Source: Enterobacter sp. R4-368 (GTDB taxonomy: Bacteria; Pseudomonadota; Gammaproteobacteria; Enterobacterales; Enterobacteriaceae). Taken from it: a DNA stretch of 64,000 nucleotides. The DNA lies in assembly GCF_000410515.1 (NCBI RefSeq), contig NC_021500.1:1860001-1924000 (forward strand). The letters run 5' to 3'. Both the position numbers and the translations under genes were made by a program. Below, in pieces: positions 1-6,897 of this stretch. The notes beneath the pieces were generated by a model that saw only the letters and a program-made list of their open reading frames with translations, was not told where the DNA came from and ran no database searches. The first letter of the stretch is position 1. Each line of letters begins with the position of its first letter.

Positions 1-1
1 G

Positions 2-1237
2 CTGCTGCGCCAGCGCATTCTCTTCACTGCGCTGCTTCAGCTTCGCTTCCAGCTCGGCGAGCTGTGCGCTCTGCCCGCTAGTTTGCTTTGTCACGTCAGC
101 CAGCTGCGCATCTGCCGTTTCGCGCGTTTTATTCGCCTCAGCGAGCTGTTTTTCCAGCTCCGCCGTTTTCGCCGTTGCCAGCGTATTCTCTTCACTGCAC
201 TGCTTCAGCTTCGCTTCCAGCGCGGCGAGTTGCGCGCTCTGCCTGGTAGTTTGCTTTGTCGCCTCAGACAGTTGCGCATCTGCTGCTTCGCGCGTTTTAT
301 TCGCCTCAGCAAGCTGTTTTTCCAGATCTGCCGTTTTCGCCGTCGCCAGCTGGCGTTTCTCCTCAGATGCAGCGGCCTGCTCTTTCGCTTCCGCCAGCTG
401 CTGCTGCGCCAGCGCATTCTCTTCACTGCGCTGTTTCAGCTTCGCTTCCAGCTCGGCAAGTTGCGTGCTCTGCCCGCTAGTTTGCTTTGTCGCCTCAACC
501 AGTTGCGCATCTGCTGCTTCGCGCGTTTTATTCGCCTCAGCGAGCTGTTTTTCCAGCTCCGCCGTTTTCGCCATCGCCAGCTGGCGTTTCTCCTCAGATG
601 CCGCGGCCTGCTCTTTCGCCTCCGCCAGCTGCTGCTGTAGCACTTTGTTATCGTTGCTCATCGACTGGAGTTGTTCGGCGTCCTGGGGACGCGGCGTTGC
701 CTGAACCGTATTTAACTGCTGTTTCGCTTGCGCTTTCTCTTCACTACTTTGCTTTAGCGCCTCCTCCAGCTTCTCAATACGGGATGCCTGCATACTCATC
801 TTTTTCATGGCGGCATCAAGCTGGCTGTTTAATGCGTCACCGGATTTATTTGCCTGCGCCAGTTGTTGGCTAAGTGCCTGTAACTGCTGGCGCTGATTAT
901 CACCTTCACCAGACGCCTCCCCGGGTTTTACGATCGCGGCGGCCTGCTTTTTCCGTAGCGTTTTGATTTCATGCTGTAGCGCGGCAAGCTGGTCCTTAAG
1001 CTGCTTGATGTGTTGTTCACTCGAATCGGGTTTTGGCGCTGGCAGTTTCACAGGGGCGAGAGGTGGCGGGACAACAACCTCCCCTGCGGCACCCCGATCA
1101 ACCGTAAACGGTGAGTTCGGTTCGGCCGATATGATATGTTCTTTGTTGAGGCGTTCGAGTAATAAATCGGGCTCAGCATAGACGGAAAGAGAGAAAACCG
1201 ATAACAATACAGCAGAGGAGTGGCGTAGTTTTATCAT
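2..1237 (-). CDS. secreted repeat-rich coiled-coil protein, C-terminus off window
   Basis: The frame is open from the ATG at 1237 to the left edge, 412 codons so far with no stop. The N-terminus has a basic start, a hydrophobic stretch and an AYAEP-like cleavage region (…SVYAEPD), so it looks exported. After a Pro-rich segment (about residues 40-70) the protein becomes almost entirely Gln/Ala/Glu/Lys/Leu in heptad-like order, a long coiled coil built from near-identical 77-residue repeats. The start overlaps the stop of the upstream lipoprotein gene (ATGA), so the two are probably co-translated and may act together in the envelope. I cannot assign a function. Related long coiled-coil exported proteins sometimes end in an FKBP-type isomerase domain, but that end is not visible here. 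E. coli has no equivalent at this place beside luxS. Confidence 0.8.
   Translation of the reverse strand, partial: MIKLRHSSAVLLSVFSLSVYAEPDLLLERLNKEHIISAEPNSPFTVDRGAAGEVVVPPPLAPVKLPAPKPDSSEQHIKQLKDQLAALQHEIKTLRKKQAAAIVKPGEASGEGDNQRQQLQALSQQLAQANKSGDALNSQLDAAMKKMSMQASRIEKLEEALKQSSEEKAQAKQQLNTVQATPRPQDAEQLQSMSNDNKVLQQQLAEAKEQAAASEEKRQLAMAKTAELEKQLAEANKTREAADAQLVEATKQTSGQSTQLAELEAKLKQRSEENALAQQQLAEAKEQAAASEEKRQLATAKTADLEKQLAEANKTREAADAQLSEATKQTTRQSAQLAALEAKLKQCSEENTLATAKTAELEKQLAEANKTRETADAQLADVTKQTSGQSAQLAELEAKLKQRSEENALAQQ
17..646 (-). repeat. in-frame tandem repeats, 231-bp unit with one 168-bp copy
   Basis: The marker ATTCTCTTCACTG recurs at 17, 185 and 416. The spacings are 168 and 231 bp, which is 56 and 77 codons. 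The short copy lacks a 63-bp block that is present at about 352-414 and again, in part, at about 581-640. The first 14 bases of the window match the end of that block, so the array continues to the left. Copies differ at only a few per cent of positions, suggesting recent duplication or ongoing recombination. Confidence 0.9.
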
Positions 1238-1605
1238 AACTGTTTCAGCGTATTTGCTCGGCTGGACATATTCGCGAATACCGCGCTGCGCACGCGAGAA
1301 CAAACAACTTCTACCTTGTTATCAATTTCCGTTTTCATTATTTCAGCGGCGTTCTTATCAATTATTGGCTGATTTTTCTTATAGACTTCGTAGCTATTAT
1401 TAATCGTCTTAAATTGCTGGGTGTAGGTTTGAAACGCCGATTTATCCAAACCTTTTAATGCGGTAAGCCATTCGTAGCACTGCTGCGCCTGCTGCTTCTG
1501 CGGGGAGTCTTTCACCACCGAAGGCACTGTTGATTTAACACATCCCGTTAATGCAAAAGATAACAAAAGGGAGACACATAAAAGGTAAAGTTGTGAGCGT
1601 CGCAT
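1234..1605 (-). CDS. small lipoprotein of unknown function
   Basis: The product is 123 aa and starts MRRSQLYLL. A hydrophobic core and the lipobox LTGC predict a lipid-anchored envelope protein. The mature part contains a Lys/Gln-rich helical stretch and two further cysteines. I chose the ATG at 1605 because a GAGGA ribosome-binding site lies just upstream and because the signal peptide begins there; an in-frame upstream ATG at 1647 would add 14 hydrophilic residues before the signal sequence. Its stop overlaps the start of the coiled-coil gene. I do not recognise a domain. A structural or chaperone-like role beside the coiled-coil partner is only inference from the coupling. Confidence 0.75.
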   Translation of the reverse strand: MRRSQLYLLCVSLLLSFALTGCVKSTVPSVVKDSPQKQQAQQCYEWLTALKGLDKSAFQTYTQQFKTINNSYEVYKKNQPIIDKNAAEIMKTEIDNKVEVVCSRVRSAVFANMSSRANTLKQL

Positions 1606-1837
1606 AATATCCTCATCACTCAGACATATTCTTTCACTGAAATTCATTCAGTTAATAGATAAATTTAACATGGAATATCGGTCAAATAACAACGAGGATG
1701 AAAACTATCACGGCAGCATTTAAATAACAATAAGAAGACCCATACCCACAAAGGATATTGTTCAGGCATCATTTATCTTTATATATATAGATAAATAATA
1801 TTTTTAATGAATAAATAATATTGAAAGGCGTTTGAGT

Positions 1838-1876
1838 AAAAATAATAATGCCGCCTTCCGGGCAGAAAGGCGGCAT
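1838..1876 (-). terminator. rho-independent terminator of luxS
   Basis: A 10-bp inverted repeat (1848-1857 with 1867-1876, ATGCCGCCTT / AAGGCGGCAT) lies just after the luxS stop. On the minus strand it is followed by TATTATTTTTA. The 1648-1847 stretch beyond it is AT-rich and shows nothing else I can support. Confidence 0.85.
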
Positions 1877-1882
1877 GGGAAA

Positions 1883-2398
1883 CTAGATATGCAGTTCCTG
1901 CAATTTTTCTTTCGGCAGGGCGAGTTCTTCGTTGCTGTTAACGCGAACATCGCGATCGAGAATGTGACGCGCGATTTCTTGCGCTTCTTCCAGAGAGTGC
2001 ATCTGGTATGTCCCGCACTGATAGATATTCAGTTCCGGGATCTGGCTTTGATCTTTTACTTTCAGGACATCTGCCATCGCCGCTTTCCAGGCATCGGCGA
2101 CGCGCTGCTCGTCCGGCGTACCGATCAGGCTCATGTAAAAACCGGTGCGGCAACCCATCGGAGAGATGTCGATGATCTCAACGCCGTTGCCGTTGAGGTG
2201 GTTACGCATAAAACCGGCGAACAGATGCTCCAGCGTATGGATACCTTTTTCCGGCATTACTTCTTTGTTCGGTACGCAGAAACGCAGATCGAATACGGTA
2301 ATGGTGTCGCCGTGCGGCGTGTCCATAGTCTTGGCAACACGGACTGCTGGCGCTTCCATACGGGTATGATCGACAGTGAAGCTATCCAATAATGGCAT
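1883..2398 (-). CDS. luxS: S-ribosylhomocysteine lyase
   Basis: The 171-aa product is nearly identical to E. coli LuxS. It cleaves S-ribosylhomocysteine to homocysteine and DPD, the precursor of autoinducer-2, as part of the cytoplasmic activated-methyl cycle. The metal-binding HTLEH motif is at residues 54-58, with Cys128 as the third ligand and Cys83 in the MGCRTGF loop as the catalytic residue. The gene has its own terminator and is divergent from micA, whose sigma-E promoter lies directly upstream of the luxS start, as in E. coli. Length and start match the family. Confidence 0.98.
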   Translation of the reverse strand: MPLLDSFTVDHTRMEAPAVRVAKTMDTPHGDTITVFDLRFCVPNKEVMPEKGIHTLEHLFAGFMRNHLNGNGVEIIDISPMGCRTGFYMSLIGTPDEQRVADAWKAAMADVLKVKDQSQIPELNIYQCGTYQMHSLEEAQEIARHILDRDVRVNSNEELALPKEKLQELHI

Positions 2399-2434
2399 TT
2401 AGTCACCTCCGACAGTGATTTTTTAAAAATAAAA

Positions 2435-2462
2435 TGAACTCTTTTTTCCCGTGCGAGTCTGA
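2435..2462 (+). promoter_or_regulatory. sigma-E type promoter of micA
   Basis: The -35-like element TGAACTC (2435-2441) is 16 bases from the -10 element TCTGA (2458-2462). This is the spacing of sigma-E promoters (GGAACTT…TCTGA). The inferred start point is about seven bases further, at the first base of the MicA match. Confidence 0.75.
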
Positions 2463-2468
2463 GTATAT

Positions 2469-2542
2469 GAAAGACGCGCATTTGTTATCATCATCCCTGA
2501 TCTTCAGAGATGAAATTTTGGCCACAGAGATGTGGCCTTTTT
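2469..2542 (+). ncRNA. micA: MicA small RNA
   Basis: The sequence starts GAAAGACGCGCATTTGTTAT, matching E. coli MicA, an Hfq-dependent sRNA that represses ompA and other outer-membrane porin mRNAs during envelope stress. It keeps the conserved 5' seed, the internal hairpin (CATCCCTGA…TCAGAGATG) and a terminal hairpin GGCCACA/TGTGGCC followed by a T-run. Its position between luxS and gshA, transcribed opposite to luxS, is the known one. The terminator loop (GAGA) differs from E. coli. Confidence 0.93.
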
Positions 2543-2550
2543 CTTTTGTA

Positions 2551-4095
2551 TCAAGCGTGGCGCGCGAGTAACGCCTCGAATGACTCCGAATCTCCGGCTT
2601 CAACCTCTGCCTGACGCACCAGCGACGCTTTGCACTCGGCGATAAAATCTTCCTCAAGCAAAATTTCCAGTGGCTCTTCACGCAGCTGCGAACGATACTG
2701 ATCCCCCAGGGCTTTCCCCGTGCCGCCAATACCATTATCAATCATCGAGCGCAGAATGCGCGCAGAGAATGTCAATTCTGGATCGTCGAAGCTGGCAACC
2801 AACTGGTCGCACACTTTTTCGTACTCTTCGCCACCGTACACGCCATCCAGCGTCTGCGCTACTCGTTTCAGATCGCTAAACAGATCCTTACCGACCTGAG
2901 CGAGCGGGAACTGTGCGGTTTCGCAGCCCATTCCGAGCGTCAAACCGGGTTTACGCCCCTCAAGAATCACGCGATTCCAGTTGGTACGGGTGCACAGTAA
3001 TTCATCGCTGCTCATTTCCGGCGCATCAGCCAGCGCGCACCAGACCATAAACAGATCGAGGAAGCGCACCTGCTGCTCATCAACGCCAATGGCGGTGAAC
3101 GGATTGATATCCAGAGAACGAACTTCGATGTACTCAATGCCGCCGCGCAGCAACGCATCCGATGGTGTTTCGCCACTTCGGGTCACACGTTTCGGGCGAA
3201 TGGGCGCATACAGCTCGTTTTCAATCTGCAGAATATTGGTGTTGATCTGTAAGTATTTACCATCTTTTTTCAGACCAATTTTGGCGTATTCCTCAGAAGG
3301 CGTTTTAATTGCGCGCTTCAACGCCACCACATAGTCGTGCAGGTTATTGAAGGTAATACCAAGATTGCTTTGCGATTTATTGGTGTACCCGAGGTCGCTC
3401 AGGCGTAATGAGGTCGCATACGGCAAGTAGTACATACCGTTAGACGTTTTCTCAAACGGCAGCGTTGTCGGTTTCCCTTGCAGGAACGACGAGCAAATTG
3501 CTGGCGAAGCGCCAAACAGATACGGGATCACCCAGCCGAACCGATAGTAATTGCGGATGAGGCGGAAATACCCTTCCGATACCGATTCTTTATCCGTACT
3601 GCCGCTTTTCGCTTCCCAGAAAGCCATTGGCAGCGAGAAATTGTAATGTACGCCGGAAATGGTTTGCATGAGCGCGCCATAGCGATTTTTCAGCCCTTCG
3701 CGGTAGAGCGTTTTCAGGCGACCGATATTGGACGTGCCGTATTGCGCCAGCTCAATATCCTGACCATCTTTGATATAACACGGCATGCTCAACGGCCACA
3801 TGCGTTCATCGCCAATCTGGCGCGCAGTGTAGCGATGAATGTCGCGCATGATAGTCAGCATATGATCGATATCGCCATCTACCGGAGTGATAAATTCCAG
3901 CAGTGCTTCAGCAAAATCGGTGGTGATCCATTTATGGGTCAGTGCTGAGCCAAGCGCAGCCGCATGACCCGTAGTTGCCAGAGAGCCATCCGCATTTACG
4001 CGCAGCGTTTCACGCTCAAGACCGCGTTGTATCCCCTTCAGAGCTTGAGGATGTTTTTCCAGCCAGGACAGCGCCTGTGATACGTCCGGGATCAA
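2551..4095 (-). CDS. gshA: glutamate-cysteine ligase
   Basis: The 514-aa product closely matches E. coli GshA (518 aa) throughout ([17 protein letters not shown]…). It catalyses the ATP-dependent first step of glutathione synthesis, joining L-glutamate to L-cysteine through the gamma-carboxyl. Signature segments such as [10 protein letters not shown] near the N-terminus and [16 protein letters not shown] are intact. The start codon is TTG at 4095, as in E. coli, with GGGAGG six bases upstream. A short length difference falls around residues 165-170, where GshA sequences vary. The gene stands alone between micA and yqaA. Confidence 0.97.
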   Translation of the reverse strand: MIPDVSQALSWLEKHPQALKGIQRGLERETLRVNADGSLATTGHAAALGSALTHKWITTDFAEALLEFITPVDGDIDHMLTIMRDIHRYTARQIGDERMWPLSMPCYIKDGQDIELAQYGTSNIGRLKTLYREGLKNRYGALMQTISGVHYNFSLPMAFWEAKSGSTDKESVSEGYFRLIRNYYRFGWVIPYLFGASPAICSSFLQGKPTTLPFEKTSNGMYYLPYATSLRLSDLGYTNKSQSNLGITFNNLHDYVVALKRAIKTPSEEYAKIGLKKDGKYLQINTNILQIENELYAPIRPKRVTRSGETPSDALLRGGIEYIEVRSLDINPFTAIGVDEQQVRFLDLFMVWCALADAPEMSSDELLCTRTNWNRVILEGRKPGLTLGMGCETAQFPLAQVGKDLFSDLKRVAQTLDGVYGGEEYEKVCDQLVASFDDPELTFSARILRSMIDNGIGGTGKALGDQYRSQLREEPLEILLEEDFIAECKASLVRQAEVEAGDSESFEALLARHA

Positions 4096-4175
4096 ATTGA
4101 CCTCCCGCCTGTCATAATCATTTTATTAAGCATAATTGTAATGGTTGACGATTAAAGGTCACTCACTCAGTCCAA

Positions 4176-4604
4176 TTAGTGCCACCACGTCATACCCTGC
4201 AGCGTTACAAAGGCAATCGCCAGATAGCGCAACGCTTTGCCAAGGCATAAAAAAATTACTACTGGCCCCCACGACAAGCGCATCCATCCTGCCAGCAGGC
4301 ACAGCAAGTCGCCTATAACAGGCACCCAGCTTAACAACAGCGCTGCCGCGCCGTATCGTTTAAGCCAGTCAGTCGCTTTTTCCTGCCAGCGCGATGTTTT
4401 ACGCTGCGGGAAGAAACGCCCAAGAATAACGTTAGTCAGCCCTCCAAGGCTATTACCCATTGTTGCTATTACAACAAGAAGCCAGGGCTGGCTAACGTGA
4501 GAAATGAGCATGGCAACCAGCACAACCTCAGAATTGCCAGGCAACAGCGTGGCGCTGAGAAAACTGCTGGAAAACAGTGACAACAGCGACAGTGTGTCAC
4601 TCAC
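4176..4604 (-). CDS. yqaA: DedA-like inner-membrane protein YqaA
   Basis: The 142-aa product matches E. coli YqaA (FSSSFLSATLLPGNSEVVLVAML…). It is a small SNARE-associated/DedA-related membrane protein with about four hydrophobic segments. The substrate is unknown; related DedA proteins act in membrane-lipid or drug-sensitivity homeostasis. I place the start at the GTG at 4604, which overlaps the yqaB stop (GTGA) and gives the E. coli length; a longer in-frame reading upstream is the yqaB coding region in another frame. The pair is translationally coupled. Confidence 0.9.
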   Translation of the reverse strand: MSDTLSLLSLFSSSFLSATLLPGNSEVVLVAMLISHVSQPWLLVVIATMGNSLGGLTNVILGRFFPQRKTSRWQEKATDWLKRYGAAALLLSWVPVIGDLLCLLAGWMRLSWGPVVIFLCLGKALRYLAIAFVTLQGMTWWH

Positions 4605-5167
4605 AATAAGCGAACGTCCACGACGTCCATACCGGCTGCACGCGCCGCCTGAAGCCCGAAATCCGCATCTTCGAAAACGATGCATTGCGTCGGTTCCACC
4701 CCCATGCTTTGTGCACAAAGCAGAAAAGTATCGGGCGCGGGTTTGTGATGTTTAACATGATCGGCTGCGATAACGGCGTCAAAGTAACCCCGCAGTCCAA
4801 GATGTGCCAGCAGCGCCTCCGCAATCGCGCTTTCGCTGCCCGTTCCTACAGACATCGGACGGCGACCATGCCACGCTTTCACGACCTCGATAAGCGGTAA
4901 TGGGCGAACAGAGTCCAGCAGCATCGCTTTTACCATCGCCGTTTTTTCCTGAGCCAACAGATGCGGATCGAGATCACCCTGGTTGGCTTCAATAATGGAT
5001 TGCGCGATACGCCAGGTTGGAGCGCCGTTAAGCCCAATCATTGCCTGTTCGTCAAAACGCATCCCATAACGCCCGAGCACTTCATGCCAGGCTTTACGGT
5101 GAGTTGGCTCTGTATCAAGAATAGTGCCATCCATATCGAAAATCAGACCAGCGTAACGTTCGTACAT
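4601..5167 (-). CDS. yqaB: fructose-1-phosphate phosphatase YqaB
   Basis: The 188-aa HAD-superfamily hydrolase is close to E. coli YqaB, which dephosphorylates fructose-1-phosphate and other sugar phosphates. HAD motif I FDMDGTILDTE near residue 10 supplies the nucleophile Asp. Motif II is in SVGTGSES, the motif III Lys lies in HHKPAPD, and motif IV is the FEDADFG acidic pair. Two adjacent ATGs exist at 5170 and 5167; GAGA six bases before the second favours 5167, which also gives MYERYAG as in E. coli. Downstream, yqaA overlaps by four bases. Confidence 0.95.
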   Translation of the reverse strand: MYERYAGLIFDMDGTILDTEPTHRKAWHEVLGRYGMRFDEQAMIGLNGAPTWRIAQSIIEANQGDLDPHLLAQEKTAMVKAMLLDSVRPLPLIEVVKAWHGRRPMSVGTGSESAIAEALLAHLGLRGYFDAVIAADHVKHHKPAPDTFLLCAQSMGVEPTQCIVFEDADFGLQAARAAGMDVVDVRLL

Positions 5168-5432
5168 CATGTTCTCACAAAGCGGATAACAAACAGTTAC
5201 TTTAACGTAAACAGTGATTTTTGTCGCTGCCAGCGAGTGAGAAGCATAGTGTTACGCATGATTTTGGCGGGATAACCGGTGAGACAAAGTTTTGTATTTT
5301 ACTGAAGTGATGCGGTCAGGAGAATGGCTTTGCTTAGCTTGCAGGGTATTGCCAGGACAGCGTTATTCTTGCTGGTATCAGCAAAAGATGCTCTAAACCT
5401 GAGAGAATAAATCGACGGGTTATTACAGAAGA

Positions 5433-5509
5433 TGGTGCATCCGGGAGGATTCGAACCTCCGACCGCTCGGTTCGTAGCCGAGTACTCTATCCAGCTGAGC
5501 TACGGATGC
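5433..5509 (-). tRNA. tRNA-Arg (ACG), copy 4 of the operon
   Basis: The 77-nt cloverleaf begins GCATCCGTAGCTCAG and ends in encoded CCA. The anticodon loop CTACGAA gives anticodon ACG (read as ICG). It is identical to the three copies at 5683, 5823 and 5962 and corresponds to the E. coli argQ/Z/Y/V cluster. It is the last gene of the minus-strand tRNA operon. The 5168-5432 stretch beyond it, up to yqaB, shows no gene. Confidence 0.97.
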
Positions 5510-5682
5510 ATCGGGAAATGTTTTTACGCTACAGATTCAGAACTTCATGACCAAACAAATCCGGAAAGATGACCCGGCGTTGCCTCGCCTTCAGACCAAT
5601 GCTGAAACAGCGCAATTCTTTCTGATTCCGGCAGCAATTTCCGCCAGACTGAAAGAATAAACAGATTTGTGTATCAAGAAGA

Positions 5683-5759
5683 TGGTGCATCCGGGAGGAT
5701 TCGAACCTCCGACCGCTCGGTTCGTAGCCGAGTACTCTATCCAGCTGAGCTACGGATGC
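5683..5759 (-). tRNA. tRNA-Arg (ACG), copy 3
   Basis: Identical to the other three Arg tRNAs in the cluster, with encoded CCA and anticodon ACG. The spacer after it (5510-5682) is the longest in the array at 173 bp; the other Arg-Arg spacers are 63 and 62 bp. Confidence 0.97.
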
Positions 5760-5822
5760 ATCGGGAAATGCTATTTACAACACAGACTCATATCTGCATA
5801 ACATCGGCGTACTGAGCAAGAA

Positions 5823-5899
5823 TGGTGCATCCGGGAGGATTCGAACCTCCGACCGCTCGGTTCGTAGCCGAGTACTCTATCCAGCTGAGCTACGGATGC
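5823..5899 (-). tRNA. tRNA-Arg (ACG), copy 2
   Basis: Identical 77-nt Arg tRNA with encoded CCA and anticodon ACG. The flanking spacers share the segment TCGGGAAA next to the tRNA 5' end, a trace of the tandem duplication. Confidence 0.97.
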
Positions 5900-5961
5900 A
5901 TCGGGAAACTTACTTTACAACGCTGATTCAGTGCTGCGTTACCTCGCCACACTGAGCAAGA

Positions 5962-6038
5962 TGGTGCATCCGGGAGGATTCGAACCTCCGACCGCTCGGT
6001 TCGTAGCCGAGTACTCTATCCAGCTGAGCTACGGATGC
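5962..6038 (-). tRNA. tRNA-Arg (ACG), copy 1
   Basis: Identical 77-nt Arg tRNA with encoded CCA and anticodon ACG. It lies four bases downstream of the tRNA-Ser gene, so one precursor transcript must carry both. Confidence 0.97.
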
Positions 6039-6042
6039 AAAA

Positions 6043-6135
6043 TGGCGGTGAGGCGGGGATTCGAACCCCGGATGCAGCTTTTGACCGCATACTCCCTTAG
6101 CAGGGGAGCGCCTTCAGCCTCTCGGCCACCTCACC
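6043..6135 (-). tRNA. serV: tRNA-Ser (GCU)
   Basis: The 93-nt class II tRNA begins GGTGAGGTGGCCGAGAGGC, with a long variable arm, anticodon GCT in CTGCTAA, and encoded CCA. It is the promoter-proximal gene of the tRNA operon and matches E. coli serV in sequence and place. Confidence 0.96.
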
Positions 6136-6199
6136 ACACGCGCCTCTTTCGAGTGCTTCGAAGAACTTGTTAAGGGCTCATCGTCGCTGCGTGGCGCAC

Positions 6200-6227
6200 A
6201 TATTACTTTCTGGGACTTATAAGTCAA
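6200..6227 (-). promoter_or_regulatory. promoter of the serV-arg tRNA operon
   Basis: On the minus strand, TTGACT (6222-6227) and TAATAT (6200-6205) are separated by 16 bases. A GC-rich discriminator (GTGCGCC) follows, typical of stringently controlled stable-RNA promoters. It sits about 65 bp before tRNA-Ser. The rest of the 6136-6473 gap holds only the inverted repeat at 6437-6463. Confidence 0.75.
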
Positions 6228-6436
6228 ACACTTTTTCCAGCCCCTGAATTGTTTGCACACTTCGCAGGCAATTAGCCTGCAAAAAGGCCAAAAAGGATGT
6301 TTTATCAGCAGAAATTCTGCCGTTTCGCTGTAGAAAAATGGCAAAGACATTCCATCTTAACAGTCGGGTAACAGGGAAAAACAACGAGTATGAAATAAAA
6401 AGGAAACGTATTGAGAGGAAAATCAGAGGAGGAGTT

Positions 6437-6463
6437 GCGTCTCGCCGGAAAACAGCGAGACGC
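6437..6463 (-). terminator. inverted repeat after csrA, possible terminator
   Basis: A perfect 9-bp stem GCGTCTCGC/GCGAGACGC with a 9-base loop lies 10 bases after the csrA stop. There is no clear T-run after it on the minus strand, so termination strength is uncertain. Confidence 0.5.
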
Positions 6464-6473
6464 GATAATGGCA

Positions 6474-6659
6474 TCAGTAGTTCGACTGCTGTGATTTTTC
6501 AGCCTGGATACGCTGGTAGATCTCTTCACGGTGAACGGAAACTTCTTTAGGGGCGTTAACGCCGATACGAACCTGGTTACCCTTAACCCCTAATACAGTC
6601 ACAGTGACCTCATCCCCAATCATGAGGGTTTCACCAACTCGACGAGTCAGAATCAGCAT
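6474..6659 (-). CDS. csrA: carbon storage regulator CsrA
   Basis: The 61-aa product is the same as E. coli CsrA as far as I can recall it, starting [18 protein letters not shown]. The small dimeric RNA-binding protein binds GGA motifs in mRNA leaders and globally controls glycogen, biofilm, motility and carbon metabolism. RNA-contact residues Leu4 and Arg44 are present. It is antagonised by sRNAs encoded elsewhere. An AAGGAGC ribosome-binding site lies just upstream. The position between alaS and the tRNA operon is conserved, and the 238-bp gap before it probably carries its promoters. Confidence 0.98.
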   Translation of the reverse strand: MLILTRRVGETLMIGDEVTVTVLGVKGNQVRIGVNAPKEVSVHREEIYQRIQAEKSQQSNY

Positions 6660-6855
6660 TCTTTGCTCCTTGAAAGATTAAAAGAGTCGGGTCTCTCTGT
6701 ATCCCGGCATTATCCATCATATAACGCCAAAAAGTAAGCGATGACAAACACCTAAGTGTAAGCAGTCACGGCATTACATTCTGTTAAACCTAAGTTTAGC
6801 CGATATACAAGACTTCAACCTGACTTTATCGTTATCAATAGCGTAGTGGCAACAA

Positions 6856-6879
6856 CGCCATAACCGCAAGGTTATGGCG
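6856..6879 (-). terminator. terminator hairpin downstream of alaS
   Basis: A 10-bp perfect stem CGCCATAACC/GGTTATGGCG with a TTGC loop, 18 bases after the alaS stop, followed on the minus strand by TTGTTG. The T-tract is weak. Confidence 0.65.
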
Positions 6880-6897
6880 TCTGCTTTCGCTTTGTAA

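Noticed and set aside
83..640. Plus-strand open frames opposite the coiled-coil repeats
   Set aside because: Leu/Arg/Cys-rich antisense translations of the repeat; no start signals.
5433..6135. tRNA cluster as an integration site for a genomic island
   Set aside because: No integrase, no tRNA fragment repeat on either side, and gene order matches E. coli.
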